Shown: piece after piece, positions 8,053 to 17,610 of the stretch
How positions within the stretch are numbered: the first letter of the stretch is position 1
Layout of the letters: every line of letters begins with the position of its first letter
Source of the DNA: Pseudoflavonifractor sp964504285
Lineage (GTDB): Bacteria; Bacillota; Clostridia; Oscillospirales; Oscillospiraceae
Assembly (NCBI GenBank): GCA_964504285.1
Contig: CAZDDZ010000002.1
Location: forward strand, 56,571-120,570
DNA: 64,000 nt
Direction of reading: 5' to 3'
Program-made: the position numbers and the translations under genes
Notes under the pieces: generated by a model
Databases searched by the model: none
Told to the model about the DNA's origin: nothing
The model's input: the letters and a program-made list of their open reading frames with translations, nothing else

Positions 8053-8355
8053 ATGGCAGACAGTTTAGCACACAGCAAATGGGTGTGCAAGTACCACATC
8101 GTGTTCACGCCCAAGTACCGAAGGAAAATAGATTATTGGGGGATGCGCGAGGATATTCGGGATATCATACGGGATTTGTGCAAGTGGAAGGGGGTATCAA
8201 TATTAGAGGGGAAAGTGATGCCCGACCACATCCATCTGATGGTGTCGCTACCGCCGAAGTATTCGGTGTCGAGCTTCATGGGATATCTGAAGGGGAAAAG
8301 CGCGATGATGATATTCGAGCGGCACGCGAATCTAAAGTACAAGTATGGCAACTGA
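8053..8355 (+). mobile_element. Truncated IS200/IS605-family TnpA transposase
   Basis: Y1 HUH transposase remnant of 100 residues. Shows KYHIVFTPKYRRK (about 13-25) and the metal-binding HUH motif in MPDHIHLMV (about 57-65). Intact TnpA proteins are about 130-155 residues and carry the catalytic Tyr near the C-terminus; here the match stops at LKYKYGN, where typical members continue RHFW, so the nucleophile is lost and the copy cannot transpose. The break abuts an SLH-protein fragment at about 8350. Strong family call from motifs. Confidence 0.8.
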
Positions 8356-9070
8356 CGCCGCTGGCGTCAAGACCGAGACCGCTACCACTGCCGATGGTGA
8401 AGTGACTGCCAAAGTGACACTTCCTAAGGGCAACGAGAGCGCCAAGGTGACGGTTCCCGTGAAGGAGCTATCCCCTGGCACAGTGGCCGTTATCGTAAAA
8501 TCGGATGGTACCGAGGAGATCATCAAGACCTCTGTGGTGACCGAGGACGGCCTCAGCTTCAAGGCTACGGGCGACGTAGCGGTAATGCTGGTGGATAACA
8601 GCAAGAGCTTTGCCGACGTGGGTGGAAATGACTGGTACAGCAACACGGTGCAGTTTGCGGCCAGCCGTGAGCTCTTGACCGGCACGGGCAAAGACGGCTT
8701 TAGCCCCACCGGAGACATGACCCGCGGTATGCTGGTCACCGTTCTGGCCCGTCTGGACGGGCAGGACACGACTACCGGCGAGAGCTGGGACAGCGTGGGC
8801 ACCGCTTGGGCCAAGGAGAGCGGCATCTCTGATGGCGCAGGCATGAGCGACAGCATCACCCGTGAGCAGTTGGCTGTCATGCTTTACCGCTACGCCAAAG
8901 TCGAAAAGGCCGACGGCATGGCGCCGGAGGAGTTCTCAGACGCCGACCAAGTGTCTGCCTGGGCGGTTAGGTTCGGCATTATCAACGGCGCAAACGGCAA
9001 GTTGAACCCCGCTGCAACCGCCACCCGTGCCGAGGTTGCCATCATGCTCCAGCGACTCATCGCACTTTAA
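8345..9070 (+). pseudogene. S-layer homology (SLH) protein, C-terminal fragment
   Basis: The C-terminal ~155 residues contain three SLH repeats (SFADVGGNDWYSNTVQFAA, then WDSVGTAWAKESGISDG, then FSDADQVSAWAVRFGIING), which anchor proteins to cell-wall polysaccharide. Residues before them look like a beta-sandwich linker (TTADGEVTAKVTLPKGNES). There is no signal peptide or ribosome site, and the apparent ATG at 8345 lies inside the IS200 fragment, so the 5' part of the gene was lost when the junction formed. The reading frame is open and ends naturally. Read as a pseudogene remnant. Confidence 0.75.
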
Positions 9071-9085
9071 CTTAAATTCCCAAAA

Positions 9086-9454
9086 ATGAAAGCCGGCGCT
9101 CTATATACGGAAAAAACCAAAGAGAAGTCCGTGAGCAACTGGCGCACATCACCACTGAGCTGGATACAGGCAATTACATTGCGCCCAATAAAATGACGCT
9201 GGAGCAGTGGCTGGAAATTTGGCTCCAAGATTACATGTTTGATAAGAAGTGGTCCACCATTAAGCACTACAAAACGCAGGTGCGGGTGCATATTCTCCCC
9301 GCACTGGGCCATGTGCCTCTCTCCCAGCTTGACCCCCCACCGCATCCAGTCCTTTTACAACGGGCTCCTGCGAGGTGGATTAAGCGCTAAGAGCGTCCGC
9401 AATGTCCACGGGGTACTAAGCAAATGCCTCTACCTCGCCATGTGTCTGGAATGC
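9086..9454 (+). pseudogene. Tyrosine integrase N-terminal part, frameshifted and truncated
   Basis: Pieces in different frames reconstruct the arm and core-binding region of a Tn916-like integrase: YTEKTKEK, then REQLAHITTELDTGNYIAP, MTLEQWLEIWLQDY, RVHILPALGHVPLSQL, then after another shift TPHRIQSFYNGLLRGGLS and AKSVRNVHGVLSKCLYLA. At least two frameshifts are needed (about 9125 and 9330), and the catalytic domain with R-H-R-Y residues is absent. It is a decayed trace of an earlier integration event at this junction. Confidence 0.75.
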
Positions 9455-9500
9455 TCAGGGTGTCGCCAGCAAGATGAGCAGTAGCAATGTGATTCGATAT

Positions 9501-9543
9501 AACACGGGGCAGAGGTTACATACTGTAGCCTCTGCCCCGTGTT
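9501..9543. terminator. Perfect hairpin between converging remnants and the LytTR gene
   Basis: AACACGGGGCAGAGG (9501-9515) pairs perfectly with CCTCTGCCCCGTGTT (9529-9543); the inner TTACA/TGTAG extends it to about 20 bp with a TAC loop. It lacks a clear T-run on either side. Probably a terminator for the minus-strand LytTR/GHKL operon or a transposon-end remnant. From 9544 to 9682 I see nothing else. Confidence 0.5.
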
Positions 9544-9682
9544 GATTATATGGATAATGCATCGTTGAGCAAGTTTGCAGAAATTTACGATAAAAGAATT
9601 GTAGCATCATGGCAGGTAAGCTCACAACGATGAGCCCATCTACCATTCTTACATTAGGAAATTTTATGCTCCGACCTGTGTC

Positions 9683-10420
9683 TTACAGAATGACTGTTCC
9701 GCCGCCCTGCATAAGCACCAGATACTGGTTGCGTATCTCCTGAACGCGGCGACGGGACATGGGTATCCGCTCGCCGTTAATAAGCACTGCCTCGGTGTTC
9801 TCCAGTCGGCGGACAAACTTATAGTTGACCAGATAGCCCTTATGGATACGCAGGAAGCCTACCGGAAGCAACGCATCCTCCAGTTCCTGCATGGAGCGGC
9901 GCATCTCCACCGGCTCCGTCAAGTTGGCTGCATGTAGGTACTGCGTCTTATCTTGGCACTCGATGTAGAAGATGTTGTCCAAGGGGACGATGACGGTATT
10001 CTCCCTGCTTTGTACCACCAGCTTGGCCCGTTCCTCTCTGGGGTGGTTTTTAATCCACTGGGCCACCACTGCCGACACATCCTCCAGAAAGCGGCTCTTG
10101 CGGATGAAGCCGCCGGGGTTGGTACGCAGGGCGTCAAAGACCTTATCCTCACGATTGGAGACAAAAATGATTTGGGTCCGGCTGTTCCCTGCCCGAAGTT
10201 TTTGGGCGAAGGTGATGCCGTCCATACCCGGCATGTCGATATCGAGAAACAGGAGTTCAAAATCCCGCTCCCGCATGCGGCCCTCCAGGTCCTTAGCCCG
10301 ACTGAACAGCTCTACCACGGCGGTAATATCGTGCTTGGCAAAATTGCTGACGATTGCCCCGGAGACAACGCTGAGAATATCCGCATCATCGTCACAGATG
10401 GCCAGAAACAGCTTCTCCAT
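9683..10420 (-). CDS. LytTR-family response regulator
   Basis: Two-component response regulator of the AgrA/LytR type, 245 residues. N-terminal receiver domain with acidic pocket ICDDD (9-13) and phospho-acceptor Asp60 in LFLDIDMPGMDG; C-terminal LytTR DNA-binding domain (about 135-240) with YIECQDKTQYLH, FLRIHKGYLVNYKFV and GERIPMSRRR, all typical. Its start overlaps the end of the sensor kinase gene by 29 bp, so they are co-translated. Targets are unknown; the adjacent lipoprotein, purine permease and GH3 genes on the same strand are the obvious candidates (inference). A second such pair lies at 35916-37995. Confidence 0.9.
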   Translation of the reverse strand: MEKLFLAICDDDADILSVVSGAIVSNFAKHDITAVVELFSRAKDLEGRMRERDFELLFLDIDMPGMDGITFAQKLRAGNSRTQIIFVSNREDKVFDALRTNPGGFIRKSRFLEDVSAVVAQWIKNHPREERAKLVVQSRENTVIVPLDNIFYIECQDKTQYLHAANLTEPVEMRRSMQELEDALLPVGFLRIHKGYLVNYKFVRRLENTEAVLINGERIPMSRRRVQEIRNQYLVLMQGGGTVIL

Positions 10421-11750
10421 CGCACACTTCCTCCTCCAAATACAGCATTACGTCGGCTAGGAATCGTCCGTCGCGGACGTCAAACTTCACGCTGCCCTGA
10501 TAGCGTTCCGCCACAGTGCGGATAATTTTTGTTCCGTAGCCGTGGACTTGCCGATTCTCTTTGGTGGTTTGCAGGCTTAAACGCCGGCTGGGCGGGATGC
10601 TGCCGTCCACAGGATTGGTAACCCGGAGAAACAGGTAGTCCTGCTGGGGACGGATGCTCACCGTCACTACCGGATGCTCTGCACCTGATGCCATTGCCCC
10701 CTCAACGGCATTATCCATCAGATTGGAGAGAAGGCTGCACAGCTCGGTCTCCCGGTAAGGCAGGAGCTTGGGCACCACGATTTGGGTCTCCACCGTTATG
10801 CCATGGGCCTCGGCCTGCTTTATGGCGTGGTTCATCACGGCATTTACGACATCGTTCCCACACTCTACAAAGCGGAAGAGCTCCTCGGTCTCCCCGGAGA
10901 CTGTGACTAAATACTCCTGGAGCTTCTCGTACTCCTTGTGCTCAGACAGCACCTGGATATAGGCCAGATGATTTTTAATCTCATGGCGGATTTTGTGCAT
11001 CTCCTCGTAGTTATCTCGCGAGAGACCCAGCAGTTCCTCGTCCAACGTCTCTTTGTGCTGGATGGACAGGAGTTCCAGGTTTTTGTCGTACTCCATGCTG
11101 ACCACATAAAACATGTAGTACCCCATTAGCTCCAGCAGCCAAAAGCATCCGGCCACCAGCACCGCATACTGCTTGGGCACACCAATGGCCTCGCTTACCG
11201 CCTGCAGCAGCACGCCAAAGGCGGCCATACCGGTGACCAGTACCGCCGGGAAGGTTGGGAGGAAAGAGATTTTTTCGGTGGAGAACCTACGCAGAAAGAG
11301 CAGCACTGCAAGGCTCATCAACACTACCACCAGCCATGTCAGGTGCTCGGCCCAGGTGTAGGTCTCATTAATATAGTCCTTCACCAGCTCGCCCAATGGC
11401 TCGGAGACCGTAAGCACCTGCATCATACAGGAATAGAATACAGCGGCACGCAAGGCGCGGGTGGCGGGGCGATACTTGCTGCGCAGCAGTGCATAGAGCA
11501 GGAGCGTCAGGGCCATCATGACCCGGTCGGTCACGCCGCTCTGCCCAAAGAGCAGGTTGCAGATACTGCAGAATACTACGCCGCCCAGCCAGCAGGCAAA
11601 TGCGTCCCAAAGTGTCCGCAACACGCCCTTCACGTCCCACTTGATGTCGCTGAGAAGCAGAACCACCGCCAGCGCGAAAAAAGTGTTGGTCACCACATAG
11701 CTGGGGCCGAAGTCCCGCACTATATAGTAAGTCTGAAGATACGCCAACAT
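10392..11750 (-). CDS. GHKL-type sensor histidine kinase
   Basis: Membrane sensor kinase of the AgrC-like class that pairs with LytTR regulators. About seven hydrophobic segments fill the first ~200 residues, followed by a helix with KIRHEIKNHLAYIQVLSE (His phospho-acceptor) and a GHKL ATPase domain with LMDNAVEGA (N box) and GYGTKIIRTVAE (G box). The start at 11750 (MLAYLQTYYIV) is preferred because GGGGGAAG precedes it; a longer in-frame start at 11786 adds 12 residues. Total 452 residues. The ligand is unknown; AgrC-like sensors often detect peptides, but nothing peptide-like is encoded nearby. Confidence 0.85.
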   Translation of the reverse strand: MLAYLQTYYIVRDFGPSYVVTNTFFALAVVLLLSDIKWDVKGVLRTLWDAFACWLGGVVFCSICNLLFGQSGVTDRVMMALTLLLYALLRSKYRPATRALRAAVFYSCMMQVLTVSEPLGELVKDYINETYTWAEHLTWLVVVLMSLAVLLFLRRFSTEKISFLPTFPAVLVTGMAAFGVLLQAVSEAIGVPKQYAVLVAGCFWLLELMGYYMFYVVSMEYDKNLELLSIQHKETLDEELLGLSRDNYEEMHKIRHEIKNHLAYIQVLSEHKEYEKLQEYLVTVSGETEELFRFVECGNDVVNAVMNHAIKQAEAHGITVETQIVVPKLLPYRETELCSLLSNLMDNAVEGAMASGAEHPVVTVSIRPQQDYLFLRVTNPVDGSIPPSRRLSLQTTKENRQVHGYGTKIIRTVAERYQGSVKFDVRDGRFLADVMLYLEEEVCDGEAVSGHL

Positions 11751-11876
11751 TCCGCTTCCCCCGTTCCGCCTTTTGTTTAAGGCCATTATACGATATTTTT
11801 CGTGCCCGGTACAATGTTTTCCGCAGAAACGGCTAAAACGCCTGCCGAAGCAGACGCCTTAACCGAACCTGTTTTC

Positions 11877-12683
11877 TTAGCCAGGACCGCCGGGCCCTCC
11901 CGGGCCGCCAAACCTTCTGGCCTGGGCAATCTGGGCAGTCGTCCCCTCCGCGGGGAGGCGGTAGCCGGAGACCGCGTTCACCGTGACGGTCACATTGTAG
12001 ACGTCATCGACCGTCAGCGCATCGACGCCCAGGTCGGCGGCGGTAAGGTTGACCGCGCCGGCAACGGCGGCGGCGTTTTTGTAAACCTCATTTCCCGCTT
12101 CGTTGGTCACGACAAGGGTAAAGCTCTTTGTAAGGTCATCCCCGGCGGTGATGGTGACGTCGGCAGTGACGATAGGGGACTCACCCTCGCCGGCATTCCA
12201 GGTGGCGCTGACTTCGGCGGCGGCCAGCAGCGTGGAGGTACCGCTGGTCTGGGCATCGGAGGAGGCGTAGCCCGCGCCCGAGGACACCAGATGGGCCACA
12301 TAGTCGCCAGCCAGCAATATCTCCCCGGCGACGGTGCCGGAATAGGTGTTGCTGTCATTTGCCTCAATCTTTTCCGACTGGAAACTGGCGGAGTTGCTCT
12401 CTTGCCCATCTACCACGGGGTAGGTGCGGATGTAGTAGAATTCGGCGTTCTCCACGCCTGTAAAGGTGTAGGTCAGGGTCTCGAAGTCGAAGGTGAAGTC
12501 GCTCACTTGGTCAAGAGGAGTCTTGTTCTCGCCGCCGGTGGCATCCTCCTCGGGGCTATTGGCCACGGTGATGACGCCGGTCGAGTCGTTGTCGGTCGTC
12601 TTCTTCTCTCCGCAACCTGCAAGGCATGTGAAGCCCATGGTGAGGCAGAGCGCCAAAAGCAGCGCATGTTTAAGCCATTTCAT
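11877..12683 (-). CDS. Lipoprotein of unknown function with C-terminal Gly-Pro repeats
   Basis: Secreted lipoprotein of 268 residues. The N-terminus is a signal peptide with lipobox LAGC (lipidated Cys at about 24), followed by an acidic linker and beta-rich domains (about 55-130 and 150-245) resembling fibronectin-like repeats; VTVNAVSGYRLPAEG is near the end. It ends FGGPGGPGGPG, an unusual flexible tail. It lies between the kinase (126 bp away) and the purine permease on the same strand, so it may be a surface accessory to this small locus. Family not recognised. Confidence 0.6.
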   Translation of the reverse strand: MKWLKHALLLALCLTMGFTCLAGCGEKKTTDNDSTGVITVANSPEEDATGGENKTPLDQVSDFTFDFETLTYTFTGVENAEFYYIRTYPVVDGQESNSASFQSEKIEANDSNTYSGTVAGEILLAGDYVAHLVSSGAGYASSDAQTSGTSTLLAAAEVSATWNAGEGESPIVTADVTITAGDDLTKSFTLVVTNEAGNEVYKNAAAVAGAVNLTAADLGVDALTVDDVYNVTVTVNAVSGYRLPAEGTTAQIAQARRFGGPGGPGGPG

Positions 12684-12716
12684 TTGATTTCATCCCTTTC
12701 ACAATTTATTCGGCGC

Positions 12717-14249
12717 TCACATCAGTGCGAGAACAGTGAACACCAGCATCATCGCGCCTAACGCGATGGAGGGTCCAGAGAGCTCCTTGCGTTCCCTGCC
12801 GGCAAGCTTACAGATGACATAGGAAACGCAGCCTAGAGCCACGCCTAGGGAAATGTTGCCCAAAACGCCCGCCCCGATGACGGTGGCGGCAAAGGGGAGC
12901 ATCTCGGCAAGCTTGGTGGTGTCCACCTTTTTGATGCCCTTGAGCATGGATGCGCCCACCAGGGCCATGATGAGGTCAGCAAAAACAAAGGTGTCCTGCA
13001 CATAGGCCGCCAGCTTGATTTCTGTGGATTCAATCCACATGCCCACGCCGTTGGTTCCAGTGGCAAAGAACATGATAAATACCCACGAGAACGCGGCGAT
13101 GAGAAAGCCGATGGCCGTCACAACGGAGGCAAGACCAGATCTTGCGCCGTCGTTCGTGCCAACGGCGGATTGGGTGCCGATGGCGGTGGGGGATGCGCCC
13201 AGCACAGGCGCCACCACATTCATGGCGGCACTGACGGCCAGCGCCTTGCTCTCGGCTTTTTGGGCATAGAGTTCCTCATCGTACCCGCCGACCACAGCCA
13301 CCCCCCGGGCAGTACCCAGATTGGTGTAGATGCCCATAAACAGGAAGGTCAGTACACCTTGGACAAAGAGCAGGGATGTGGAGCCCGTGTAGGCGCTGAA
13401 GTCGAAGCCTTTGGAGAACAGCTCGCCCAGCTGGAGGGATTGGAGGCCTACAGCGAAATTGTAGGGACTTGCTCCATCGGTTGCCACCACCAAGTTGAGC
13501 CGCTGGTAGACCACTGTGGCGGCAGTCTGGCCGCCAATGAAGCTGTCCATAAAGAACACGATACCGCCCACCCACATAAGGCCGATGAGAATACCAAAGG
13601 TGGCGGTGGCGGACTTTCTGCGGCGGAAGGCCTTGAACAAGACAAAAATCAACACCGCGGCCACCATAAGCCAGAAGTAGTAGGTATCCAGCTTGGTCAG
13701 GTCAGAGGCGTGGGTCAGGCCGCCCTGCTCATTTAAAATTCCCGCATTTTGCAGTGCGGTATAGGCTATGTAAAGGCCCACGCCCACGGGCAGGGCTTTC
13801 TTTACACCGTCGGGCAGGGCATCCAGCAACAGCCTCTTGGCGGGTGTCAGCACTACCACAAGATAGACAACTGCCGCCACAAACGTCACGGCCATAAGGT
13901 TTGCATAGGTGAGGCCCGTGTTTGTCCCCAGCATGGAGATGAGCACGGTGCTCAGACCCATATTGGCGGTTTGGGCCAGAGGAAGATTGCTGATGATGCC
14001 CAGCAAGAGCGTACCCACAAGGGAAATCAGCGTCACTGCCAGGTAGGACCCCGCGTAATTGCCATAGGCCCCGCCGATAATCTGGGTGTTCATGATGAGC
14101 GCGCAGACCGCGATGAAGAAGGTCCCCGCGCCTGCTCCAATCTCACCGCCCAGGGAGGAGCCCCGCTCGGTGAAGTGAAACACCTTATCTAGCGCACGGC
14201 TGAGGCCGCTCTGCTTTTGTGGCGGAATTACAATGGTATTTTCGTCCAT
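12717..14249 (-). CDS. AzgA-type (NCS2) purine permease
   Basis: Integral membrane proton symporter for hypoxanthine, guanine or adenine, 510 residues with about 12-14 hydrophobic segments. The opening FHFTERGSSLGGEIGAGAG matches the AzgA/PbuG N-terminus (F-x-ERGTSVRTEIIAG pattern), and the ATGTNGVG and SPTAIGTQSAVGTNDGARSG-like segments recall conserved substrate-site regions of that group. It sits upstream of the lipoprotein gene and downstream of a GH3 gene on the minus strand. A purine permease beside a glycosidase could reflect salvage from nucleosides or purine glycosides such as vicine (speculative). Family call good, substrate unverified. Confidence 0.75.
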   Translation of the reverse strand: MDENTIVIPPQKQSGLSRALDKVFHFTERGSSLGGEIGAGAGTFFIAVCALIMNTQIIGGAYGNYAGSYLAVTLISLVGTLLLGIISNLPLAQTANMGLSTVLISMLGTNTGLTYANLMAVTFVAAVVYLVVVLTPAKRLLLDALPDGVKKALPVGVGLYIAYTALQNAGILNEQGGLTHASDLTKLDTYYFWLMVAAVLIFVLFKAFRRRKSATATFGILIGLMWVGGIVFFMDSFIGGQTAATVVYQRLNLVVATDGASPYNFAVGLQSLQLGELFSKGFDFSAYTGSTSLLFVQGVLTFLFMGIYTNLGTARGVAVVGGYDEELYAQKAESKALAVSAAMNVVAPVLGASPTAIGTQSAVGTNDGARSGLASVVTAIGFLIAAFSWVFIMFFATGTNGVGMWIESTEIKLAAYVQDTFVFADLIMALVGASMLKGIKKVDTTKLAEMLPFAATVIGAGVLGNISLGVALGCVSYVICKLAGRERKELSGPSIALGAMMLVFTVLALM

Positions 14250-14274
14250 GTCTTTGTCTCCTAACTCGAATCGG

Positions 14275-14304
14275 GGAGCGGCGGGGCGGTGGCTCCGCCG
14301 CTCC
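14275..14304 (+). terminator. GC-rich hairpin between permease and GH3 genes
   Basis: GGAGCGGCGG (14275-14284) pairs with CCGCCGCTCC (14295-14304), followed by TTTTGTT on the + strand. As a T-run terminator it points along +, although both neighbouring genes are on the minus strand; read along the minus strand it lies just after the GH3 stop but lacks a T-run. Its role is uncertain. Confidence 0.4.
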
Positions 14305-14316
14305 TTTTGTTACGCC

Positions 14317-17300
14317 TTAGACCGCTGCGGTCTCTTTTCTCCTCTTCACATTGGGCAGAACGAAGCAAATGACCGCAGTTGCGGCAATGCCCGCGCCCAG
14401 CACCACGTTACCAACCGTCCACCAGGTCTTCCAGCTCTCGTCTTGGCTGACGCTGAAGCTGACTGCCTCGGTGCCGCCAGTATGAGTAAACTGGTAGAGC
14501 ATGTGTTTGGCAGCCTGACGGAGGAGATAGCGGCCATAGTTAGTGGCAGAGGAGTTGCCCTCGTACTCGTAGTACGCGCTCACCGCGCTGCCGCCCAGTT
14601 GACCCTCCACGCCGCCGAAGAGGCCGGCGCCGGGGAGCATGACCCAGGGGTATGGCCCAACGCCGTCAGTGATAATCATGCCGTTGAAGCCCCACTCGCC
14701 GCGAATGATATTCTTATAGAGACCCTGGTGGAACATGGAGATACCGTCCCGGTTCAGGGAGCCCATGAAGCCCAGCGCACCCTCACCCAGCACATAGGAA
14801 CCGGTGTTAGTCTCCGCATCGTACACGTAGGAGTACTTAGCGCAAATTTCGTAGTCCTTCAGGTAGATTTCACGTGCAGACTGCTCGGAGAGCCAGGTGA
14901 TGTTGCCGTCGCGGTTGGTGTCATTGTCGTTCATGGCGAGGTGCTTGGGGAACACGGAGATGCCTTGGTCCTGGAGGCCGGAGACCTCGGCCGCGCCGAT
15001 GGTGCCACCTAGGAAGCCGTCCTCGGAGAAGTACTCGAAGTTGCGCCCGCCGAATGGGGTGCGGTGGGTATTCATGGCCGGGGCATAGGCGCCTGTCAGT
15101 CCATTTTTGATAGATTGGTGAGCGTAGACCGTGCCCATACGGTAGAGCAGGGTAGGATTCCAGGTGGAGGCGTTCACCACGGCGGAGGTGAACCAGGTGT
15201 TGGTGCCGTAAGAATTATTGCCGTTGCCGGACTCGCCTGGGCCGTCCACCACGTTGGTGCGCTCCTTGTTCACAGACTCCACCGCGGGAGTAGACCAGCC
15301 CATGCTGCCGGCGCAGGTGATGTCCTCTTCAATGGTGAGCTGGTCCACCAGGTAGGCCCAAATTTCATTGTCATAGCCCACTTCCTTCAGAATGGGGCAG
15401 TTTACGTCCAGGCGCATAGAGGTTTCCTGGGTGGTGATTTGATAGCAGCCGCTCTTGTCCTTCAGAGCGTCGCCGTTTTCGTCCACCACCACATAGTAGA
15501 CCTTGCCATGCTCGGCCATGTGATTTTCATACACGTCGTCGTAGAGGTAGCGCTCATCGTCCTGCAGGCGTCCCTCCCAGTTAGGCTCGTTTGAGTAGGC
15601 CAAATAGCTGGAGCCGCCTACGTACTTCTTCGCCGTCTTGGTAACCTTTTCACCGTTCTCATAGGTCTCGTAGGTGTAGTCCACCGACTCCAGCGCGGGA
15701 CAAGCTAGGGCGGCCACAGCCGCCTTGCTCAGTGCCTCGGTCTTGCAGTTGGACTCGTGCTCCATAATGGTCGCCATGCCGTCGGCGAAGTCGTCCCGGT
15801 TCAGATAGCCGTCCAGCATATTGCCGTCTCCGGCGTCCATATCGCCCATGGTGACCTTGGCTATCATCTGGTCGGTGTCGCGGGCGCCCACGCCGTTCTC
15901 GTCATAGTAGTAGGATGCGGCCAGATTGGCGGTGACGCTCTCGCAGGCGTCGTCATGGGCGTTCTCGCCGATGTGGAAGAGGTACTCACCCTGCTCCAGC
16001 ACGTAGCAGCCGTGGCCATAGGTGTCGAAAGAGGCCAGGTCGTCTGTGCGGAAGGAGATGGTAACCTCCTGGCTCTCGCCGGGGGCCAGCAGATTGGTCT
16101 TGGCGTAGCCCACCAGGACTTTAGCGGCCTTCTGGAGACCGGTGCCCTTGATGCCGCAGGTGGGGTCGGTGGCATAGGGGGCCTCCATATAGAGCTGTGC
16201 CACCTGCTTGCCGGAGTAAGTGTCTCCGGTGTTGGTCACTTTTACAGTTATGCTGTTAGTGCCATGGGCCTCCAGCTTCACATCGCTGGCGGTGACCTCC
16301 TGTGAGAAGGTGGTATAGCTTAGGCCGTAGCCGAAGGGATACTGCACCACTTGGTCGTAGCCGCTGGCCTTGCCGTTTTTCCACTCGTGAGAGGTAAAGG
16401 CAGCACTGTCGAAGTAGCCCGCGGCATCGGCAGTCTCGTAAAAACGGTAGCCCACGTAAATGCCCTCCTCGTACTGGTAGTAGCCAAAATTAGAGGAGTT
16501 GCCGGTGCCGGACACGATGGTGGACACATTGGTATACTTATTGTCGTCGTTGTTATAGAAGGAGGGCATGGTGGACATATCGTAGGCATAGGTGTCCGCC
16601 AGCTTGCCGGAGGGGGTGACCGCCCCGGTCAGAATCTGGGCCACGCCCACCAGCCCCGCCTCGCCGGGGTGGCCAATCCACAAGCAGGCGTCCACGCCAT
16701 ACTCCTCCTGCTCAATTTCACCCAGTTCCACGGCGGCCGAGGAGTTGATGAGCACGATGGTCTTTGCGTAATTCTCGGCGCAGAACTTCAGCAGGTCCTT
16801 TTCGTCCTGGCTGAGCTGGAGATAGGTGGTGCCGGTGGAGGCCACACCGTCGCCGTCGTAGTCCATGACCGGGGACGCGCCTTCGGCCCCGGAGCGGGCA
16901 AAGTTGACGATGACCACGTCATTATAGCCGTCTGCCATAAAGTCGGCCTTGTGGTTCTCGTAGACCTCGCGGGTAAACTCACACACCCGCTTGAAGCCGC
17001 CCCAATCGCCGTTGCCGTAGTTGTCCTTGTTCTCCTTGTACTCGGAGCCGGAGAAGGCGGTAAGCTCACCTGTGCCGGTGTGGCCCATGTACTCGCCGGT
17101 GGTGTCCACATTGCGAGCACCGCCCACGGCGGCTTCCAGCCAGAGCCAGGCCTTCTCGTTCACGTCCAGGTACTTCTCGGTGCTGAGACCGCCGCCCTGG
17201 GTTTTGCTCCCGTCAAAGGCCTCCTTCATGGTGTATGTATACTCGTCGTACTTGCCGCCGGCCGAGCCGGTGCCGCCGTTGACATAGTTGTAGGACTGGG

Positions 17301-17610
17301 CGCCCAGGATGGTTACCTTGGTGCCCTTTGCAAGAGGCAGGGCGTTATTCTCGTTGCGCAGGAGGACCGAGCCCTCAGCCGCAAGCTCGGTGACAATCTC
17401 GCGGCCCTCAATGAGGCACTCCTCCTCGGTCAAAATTGCTCCGGTTTCGCTTCCGTCGCCGCTGGGATCTGCCACCACGGTGCTGCCACCTCCCAGATAG
17501 CCCGACAGAGTAGCGCCAAAGCTGTTCAGGAGTACGTTTGTCAGCAGCAGCACGACCAGTAAAATTGAAATAATGGTAATACCGGGAACTGCGCGCTTAT
17601 TTTGTTTCAT
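14317..17610 (-). CDS. Membrane-anchored GH3 glycoside hydrolase, reversed domain order
   Basis: Glycoside hydrolase family 3 (beta-glucosidase/xylosidase type), about 1097 residues. Near the N-terminus is a transmembrane anchor (ISILLVVLLLTNVLLN), then the alpha/beta-sandwich domain starting EGSVLLRNENNALPLAKG, a fibronectin-like region (VKVTNTGDTYSGKQVAQLY), and only afterwards the TIM barrel with KHLAMNDND and the nucleophile region GMIITDGVGPYPWVM. Classic GH3 enzymes have the barrel first. It ends with WKTWWTVGNVVLGAG, a second membrane helix and a basic tail KRRKE. The start at 17610 follows GGAAGGAGAG. Four related proteins lie at 38883-52578. The sugar specificity cannot be read. Confidence 0.85.
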   Translation of the reverse strand: MKQNKRAVPGITIISILLVVLLLTNVLLNSFGATLSGYLGGGSTVVADPSGDGSETGAILTEEECLIEGREIVTELAAEGSVLLRNENNALPLAKGTKVTILGAQSYNYVNGGTGSAGGKYDEYTYTMKEAFDGSKTQGGGLSTEKYLDVNEKAWLWLEAAVGGARNVDTTGEYMGHTGTGELTAFSGSEYKENKDNYGNGDWGGFKRVCEFTREVYENHKADFMADGYNDVVIVNFARSGAEGASPVMDYDGDGVASTGTTYLQLSQDEKDLLKFCAENYAKTIVLINSSAAVELGEIEQEEYGVDACLWIGHPGEAGLVGVAQILTGAVTPSGKLADTYAYDMSTMPSFYNNDDNKYTNVSTIVSGTGNSSNFGYYQYEEGIYVGYRFYETADAAGYFDSAAFTSHEWKNGKASGYDQVVQYPFGYGLSYTTFSQEVTASDVKLEAHGTNSITVKVTNTGDTYSGKQVAQLYMEAPYATDPTCGIKGTGLQKAAKVLVGYAKTNLLAPGESQEVTISFRTDDLASFDTYGHGCYVLEQGEYLFHIGENAHDDACESVTANLAASYYYDENGVGARDTDQMIAKVTMGDMDAGDGNMLDGYLNRDDFADGMATIMEHESNCKTEALSKAAVAALACPALESVDYTYETYENGEKVTKTAKKYVGGSSYLAYSNEPNWEGRLQDDERYLYDDVYENHMAEHGKVYYVVVDENGDALKDKSGCYQITTQETSMRLDVNCPILKEVGYDNEIWAYLVDQLTIEEDITCAGSMGWSTPAVESVNKERTNVVDGPGESGNGNNSYGTNTWFTSAVVNASTWNPTLLYRMGTVYAHQSIKNGLTGAYAPAMNTHRTPFGGRNFEYFSEDGFLGGTIGAAEVSGLQDQGISVFPKHLAMNDNDTNRDGNITWLSEQSAREIYLKDYEICAKYSYVYDAETNTGSYVLGEGALGFMGSLNRDGISMFHQGLYKNIIRGEWGFNGMIITDGVGPYPWVMLPGAGLFGGVEGQLGGSAVSAYYEYEGNSSATNYGRYLLRQAAKHMLYQFTHTGGTEAVSFSVSQDESWKTWWTVGNVVLGAGIAATAVICFVLPNVKRRKETAAV

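Noticed and set aside
12717..14249. Nucleoside transporter for the GH3 product
   Set aside because: The sequence pattern is AzgA-type nucleobase permease rather than nucleoside transporter, and a link to GH3 substrates is speculation.
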